A stretch of 64,000 nucleotides of DNA, taken from Mongoliitalea daihaiensis (lineage in GTDB: Bacteria > Bacteroidota > Bacteroidia > Cytophagales > Cyclobacteriaceae). The stretch's first letter is position 1. Each line of letters starts with the position of its first letter. The stretch lies in the NCBI RefSeq assembly GCF_021596945.1, contig NZ_CP063779.1:4376001-4440000 (forward strand), written 5' to 3'. Positions 63,718 through 64,000 of this stretch are shown in pieces. The notes below the pieces were generated by a model. It saw only the letters and a list, made by a program, of their open reading frames with translations, ran no database searches and was not told where the DNA came from. Made by a program: the position numbers and the translations under genes.

Positions 63718-64000
63718 ATGAAGCGTATCCTTTTCTTTTGTCTACTTTTCCTCACTGTGCATGCAGCGAGTGCTCAAAAATTCATCTTACTTCAAAAAGG
63801 TGATAACCAAAAGACGCGTCTTAAATTCGAAGTAGGAGAAGAATTTGTCTATAAGACTGCACAGTATGATTTTTTCATCACGGAAGTAATACGGGATATT
63901 ACGATTGATGCCATAATTCTGACAGATAATGTCATACAACCATCCCAAATAGTAGCTGTTGACATTCGAAAAAAAGACCCTAGAAATTACACCTTGGACA
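63718..64000 (+). CDS. Exported protein of unknown function, N-terminal part (3' end outside window)
   Basis: Open from the ATG at 63718 to the window edge, 94 codons visible. The signal peptide KRILFFCLLFLTVHAASAQ is followed by a beta-rich mature start (FILLQKGDNQKTRLKFEVG, then IDAIILTDNVIQPSQIVAVD). No family was recognised. A good promoter lies immediately upstream. Confidence 0.8.
   Translation, partial: MKRILFFCLLFLTVHAASAQKFILLQKGDNQKTRLKFEVGEEFVYKTAQYDFFITEVIRDITIDAIILTDNVIQPSQIVAVDIRKKDPRNYTLD

Overview
The window comes from a member of the Bacteroidota, most likely order Cytophagales and close to Cyclobacteriaceae. This is inferred from moderate-to-low GC, -7 promoter boxes of the TAnnTTTG type instead of TATAAT, a Bacteroidota-type LptD, a secreted peptidase with a type IX secretion sorting tail, and lipoproteins of Bacteroidota-restricted families. 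No rRNA or tRNA gene was seen.

1-31.7 kb is ordinary chromosomal housekeeping. It holds an acyltransferase end, gatC, a large membrane/TPR protein, ilvE, a cobalamin adenosyltransferase, a LolD-like ATPase, an Fnr-type regulator and a rhodanese. A tightly overlapping four-gene operon follows (DUF547 lipoprotein, FAD oxidoreductase, polyferredoxin, processive glycosyltransferase). Then come DAHP synthase/chorismate mutase, a lipid A deacylase-like barrel, proline dehydrogenase, lysS, arginine deiminase, lptD, an amidase and a glycosyltransferase. The stretch ends with a six-gene envelope operon holding an M64 peptidase.

31.7-40.4 kb is dominated by repeats: four tandem copies of a ~341-bp unit, arrays of short perfect hairpins with a ~690-bp period, and AT-rich TTATTTC arrays. 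Embedded in it are a DbpA-type helicase, a probable baeRF/HPF ribosome-rescue or hibernation pair, and a zinc-ribbon protein.

40.4-58.9 kb is a compact defence island. It starts with a soluble protein joining a Clp-type AAA+ ATPase to an FtsH-type (M41) peptidase, divergent from a WYL regulator, followed by an Mrr-like nuclease and gene remnants. A type I restriction-modification operon follows: hsdM, DUF1016 nuclease, hsdS, a 1396-residue GHKL ATPase/DUF3883 nuclease-like protein, hsdR. hsdM is cut exactly inside its SAM-binding motif by a 1569-bp IS4-like element with 17-bp inverted repeats and a 10-bp target duplication. Removing the element and one duplicate restores a 781-codon frame.

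58.9-63.7 kb repeats the same repeat families in the same orientation as those left of the island, with one long near-identical block on both sides. They surround a small secreted protein made of six ~26-residue repeats. The window ends in the start of another exported protein.

The best candidates for something undescribed are the AAA+/M41 protein with its WYL and Mrr neighbours, the GHKL-DUF3883 protein embedded in the hsd operon, and the hairpin-array repeats that bracket the island.
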